The position numbers and the translations under genes are program-made. The notes beneath the pieces are model-generated. The model did no database searches, had not been told where the DNA came from, and worked only from the letters and a program-made list of their open reading frames with translations. DNA of 19,403 nt from S009-33 sp041694255 (GTDB lineage: Bacteria; Patescibacteriota; Gracilibacteria; Absconditabacterales; Absconditicoccaceae). The stretch lies in the NCBI GenBank assembly GCA_041694255.1, contig JASMTN010000039.1:1-19403 (forward strand). The letters run 5' to 3'. Below, one piece after another: positions 16,690 through 19,403 of this stretch. The first letter of the stretch is position 1; each line of letters opens with the position of its first letter.

Positions 16690-16736
16690 ATTATCAAGAT
16701 TATATGAAAGTTTTTTTCATTGATTTTCAATATAGT
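16690..16736. repeat. 47-bp direct repeat, right copy, with promoter elements
   Basis: Same-orientation partner of 15043-15089, 1647 bases away. It lies between the pilin-like gene and mutS and supplies the -35 box of mutS. Confidence 0.75.
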
Positions 16737-16747
16737 TTTTTTATTAT
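16720..16747 (+). promoter_or_regulatory. Promoter of mutS
   Basis: TTGATT (16720-16725), 16 bp, TATTAT (16742-16747), about 56 bases before the mutS ATG. The -35 box comes from the 47-bp repeat; the transcript leader would consist largely of the heptamer repeat. Confidence 0.55.
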
Positions 16748-16764
16748 ATCTTTAATCTTTTAAC

Positions 16765-16799
16765 TTTCTTGTATCTTGCTACTTTTAACTTGTAACTAT
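16765..16799 (-). repeat. Heptamer tandem repeat in the mutS leader
   Basis: On the minus strand CAAGTTA (16792-16786), AAAGTAG (16785-16779), CAAGATA (16778-16772) and CAAGAAA (16771-16765) follow each other without gaps, with weaker units on both sides. The pair CAAGTTA/AAAGTAG is shared with the copies at 9757-9791. Confidence 0.6.
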
Positions 16800-16803
16800 T
16801 ATC

Positions 16804-19332
16804 ATGCCAACACCAGCTCAACAACAGTATATAGATATCAAACAAAAACATAAAGATGCTATATTATTTTTTAGGCTTGGTGATTTTTATGAAACTTTCA
16901 ATCAAGATGCTCGTATATGTGCAAAAGTACTAGATATTGCACTTACAACAAAAAATAAAAACAGTGCAAATCCTATACCTATGGCTTGAATACCTTATCA
17001 TAGTGTAGAAAAATACATCCCTAAACTTTTAGAAAATAACTATAAGATAGCAATAGCTGAACAAATTTGAGAAGTAGTTCCCTGAAAGGTGGTTGAAAGA
17101 AAAGTTACACAAGTTATAACTCCTTGAACTTATGTAAAAGAAACTAAAAATGAAAATAATATATTAACAATAATTTCTTATAACCACAAGTACTACCTTG
17201 CATTTTCTGATATATCAACTTGAGTTTTTAATATACAAATGGTAGATAATTTAAAAGAACTTAAAGATTTGCTTTTTAAGATATCTCCTAAAGAATTTAT
17301 CATACCACTTGATATAGAAGGGAAAGAAGAGATAGAAGAACATATACAAACTTTTTTAAATCCGTTTATAACTCACTGGAACGTACCTTATGATGAAGAT
17401 TTTATAATACAACAACAAACAAAGACAAAAAGTTTTGAAAGTTTTGGTAAAGCTCTTGATGATCCTTGAAAGAAAAAAGCTCTTTGAACTTTCCTAAATT
17501 ACCTTGAAGATCTTAATATAATGCCTTGTATATTGAAGATAAAATTTCATGAAAAACAAGATAATATCTACTTTGATATGCTTTCAATAAAAAACCTTGA
17601 GATAACTCAATCAAGCTATGACCAAGATAAAAAACATAGTTTATTAGCCATACTAGATAATACAGTTACTTCAACTTGATCTAGAACTTTAAAAAATTGG
17701 TTATTAAACCCAATAAAGTCAATTAGTAAAATAGAATTTAGACAAGAAGGTTTTTCTTACTTTCAAGAAAACTCACATAGTGAAAATATAAGAAGCCTAT
17801 TAAAAGACATATATGATATAGAAAGAATTTTTTATCTTATACTTAGCAAACAAAATAACCCTTTCTATCGGTTAAAACTTAAACTTTCACTTGAAGCTAT
17901 ATTGAAGATAGAAAAAGAAGATGATGTATATTTGAATATTCCAAAAGAAGTTAAAAACTTAGCAAATACACTAGAAGATTGACTTAAAGATGAAGGTTTT
18001 AGTATAGATAAAGACTATATAAAAAAAGGTTTTTCTCAAGAAATAGATAATCTTAGAGAAATTGCCTACAATCAAGATAAAGTGCTTATAGACTATCAAC
18101 AAGAACTTGTAGAAAAGTTTTGATTAAACATAAGGATAAAATATGTAAATAATCAATGATACTTAATAGAAGTTAGCAAAAAAGATGCACCAACATTTGA
18201 AAAACTATATGCAAATGAAACAGATGAACAATTTTTATTTGCAAGAAAGCAAACTTTAAAAATATGAGAAAGATATGTATCTTCTTACTTAAAAGAACTT
18301 GAAGATAAGATAGTATCTGCAAATTATGAATTACAAGAAAAAGAAGCTGCAATATTACATAATTGGAAAGAAAAATTAGAAAGTATCTGACATCATATAG
18401 AAAAAATTGCTAATGATATTGCTCATATAGATATTTTTATAAATCTTTGAAAATTTTTTAAAGAAAACAACTATACAAAACCAGAATGGATAGAAAAATG
18501 AACTGAGATTAGAGCTTGAAGACATCCTGTTATAGAAAAATTTCTACCAGTTGATGAAACTTTCATAGAAAATGATCTTGAAATGAAAGATGATCTTGTA
18601 CATATAATCACTTGACCAAATATGTGATGAAAATCAACTTTTCTAAGACAAAATGCTATCATACTTTTACTTGCTCATTGTGGTTTTTTTGTACCTGCAA
18701 AAGTTTGTAAAACTCAAGTTTTAAGCTGAATCTTTGCAAGAGTTGGTTCTTGAGATGTACTTGTTAAAAATCAATCTACTTTTATGACAGAGATGATAGA
18801 AGTTTCAAACATACTAAATAATGCTGATGAAGATAGTTTTATCATCTTTGATGAACTTGGTAGATGAACTTCAACTTATGATGGTATGGCTATATCTCAA
18901 GCAGTTATACAATATCTTATAGAAAATTTACATTCTAAAACTCTTTTTGCAACACACTATCATGAACTTATAAAACTTGAAGAAAAATTCCCAAAAGAAG
19001 TTAAAAACTTTTCTGTTGCAGTATATGATAAAAATGATCAGATAATCTTTATGAAAAAAATAGTCCCTCATGGTGCAAGCAAATCTTACGGTATCCATGT
19101 AGCAGAACTTGCTTGATTACCTTCTTCTATCATAGACAATTCAAACAACATACTTAAAAACTTAGAAAATAATAAAAAAGTTATAAAACAAGATAGCTTA
19201 TTTGAAATACAAGAAGATCCTTATAAAGCAAAATATGACGAACTTGTAAAGAACATAATAAACATAGATATCAACAATATAACTCCCTTACAGGCTATGG
19301 AGATATTGGAGAAATTGAAAGAAAGGTTTTAG
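16804..19332 (+). CDS. mutS: DNA mismatch repair protein MutS
   Basis: This full-length MutS of 842 residues (E. coli 853) recognises mispairs and small loops and signals repair through ATP-driven clamp sliding. The mismatch-reading motif F28-Y29-E30 lies in FFRLGDFYETFN. Connector and core domains follow, including ENSHSENIRSLLKDIYDIER. The ATPase has Walker A GPNMGGKST (604-612), whose three glycines are all TGA codons, Walker B IIFDELGRGTST with D683-E684, and FATHYHEL as the His switch. A clamp-binding pentapeptide QDSLF lies at 796-800, matching QMSLL in E. coli. One CGG at residue 356 falls where homologues have a hydrophobic residue. No mutL is in the window. The start is chosen for the typical N-terminal spacing to FYE. 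Next is a HAD gene 19 bases on. Confidence 0.97.
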
Positions 19333-19351
19333 TTTTGTGATTTAAATTTTT

Positions 19352-19403
19352 ATGAAAAAATATCTAATATTTGACTTAGATGGAACTTTAATAAAAAGTA
19401 TGG
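19352..19403 (+). CDS. HAD-family phosphatase, N-terminus only
   Basis: Only 17 codons are present before the window ends: MKKYLIFDLDGTLIKSM. DLDGTL is motif I of the haloacid dehalogenase superfamily, whose first Asp is the nucleophile; preceded by a hydrophobic strand at the very N-terminus this is typical of phosphoglycolate-phosphatase-like or beta-phosphoglucomutase-like enzymes. The substrate cannot be told. It probably shares a transcript with mutS. Confidence 0.8.
   Translation, partial: MKKYLIFDLDGTLIKSM

Noticed and set aside
16533..16803. tRNA or small structured RNA in the longest gap
   Set aside because: No tRNA signature (no GTTCRA-like arm, almost no G/C); contents are explained by two promoters, the 47-bp repeat, a small hairpin and the heptamer repeat.
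1..19403. Dozens of short fragmented genes or widespread pseudogenes under the standard code
   Set aside because: Reading TGA as Gly restores continuous, family-length proteins; only the pilin-like gene retains a true frame change.

Overview
The window comes from a very AT-rich bacterium that reads UGA as glycine (translation table 25). With the standard code almost every gene here is broken into pieces. With UGA=Gly, long intact proteins appear, including SecE, NusG, ribosomal L11 and L1, prephenate dehydratase, sortase, a 5'-3' exonuclease and MutS. All three glycines of the MutS Walker A motif and the glycine of the prepilin cleavage site are TGA. This code is known from Candidatus Absconditabacteria (SR1) and Gracilibacteria, host-dependent members of the CPR/Patescibacteria. 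CGG codons sit where Trp or another hydrophobic residue would fit better than Arg, which leans towards Absconditabacteria. CpG is extremely rare. No rRNA, tRNA, CRISPR array or insertion sequence was seen.

Layout. 1-1484 (-): start of a secreted coiled-coil protein, cut by the window edge. 1548-4498 (+): secE-nusG-[248-aa anchored protein]-rplK-rplA, with a probable L1-binding RNA element before rplA and a strong terminator after it. 4505-6654 (-): an unknown 275-aa protein, a probable ribosome hibernation factor (HPF-like) and a stand-alone prephenate dehydratase. 6742-9750 (+): a secreted protein with four cysteines and a 737-aa membrane protein with two PKD domains, driven from a divergent promoter pair shared with pheA. 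9851-14021 (-): a cell-surface block with a polysaccharide pyruvyl transferase, a sortase, a 534-aa Ig/Fn3-like surface protein with a sorting-signal-like C-terminus, and a small exported protein. 14115-14993 (-): stand-alone 5'-3' exonuclease with a C-terminal sliding-clamp motif. 15103-16532 (-): long type IV pilin-like gene interrupted by a -1 frameshift at A-runs. 16804-19332 (+): mutS, followed by the start of a HAD-family phosphatase.

Regulation visible in the sequence. Most promoters are sigma-70-like with a strikingly constant 16-bp spacer (TTGACA, TTGAAA or TTGATT, then TATAAT, TATACT or TATTAT). Shine-Dalgarno sequences are absent; starts are preceded by A-rich tracts such as TAAAAATATG. 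Two intergenic repeat families stand out. One is a degenerate 7-bp tandem repeat (CAAGTTA/AAAGTAG) at four sites. The other is a 47-bp direct repeat that flanks the pilin gene and carries outward-facing promoter elements for the exonuclease and mutS. This suggests the pilin gene was inserted into a formerly shared divergent promoter.

Together the window combines information-processing housekeeping genes with an envelope-display repertoire (pilin, sortase, wall-polymer pyruvylation, Ig/PKD adhesin-like proteins) that would suit an epibiont attaching to a host cell. The lifestyle is inferred, not seen. All translations were made by hand from the given bases.
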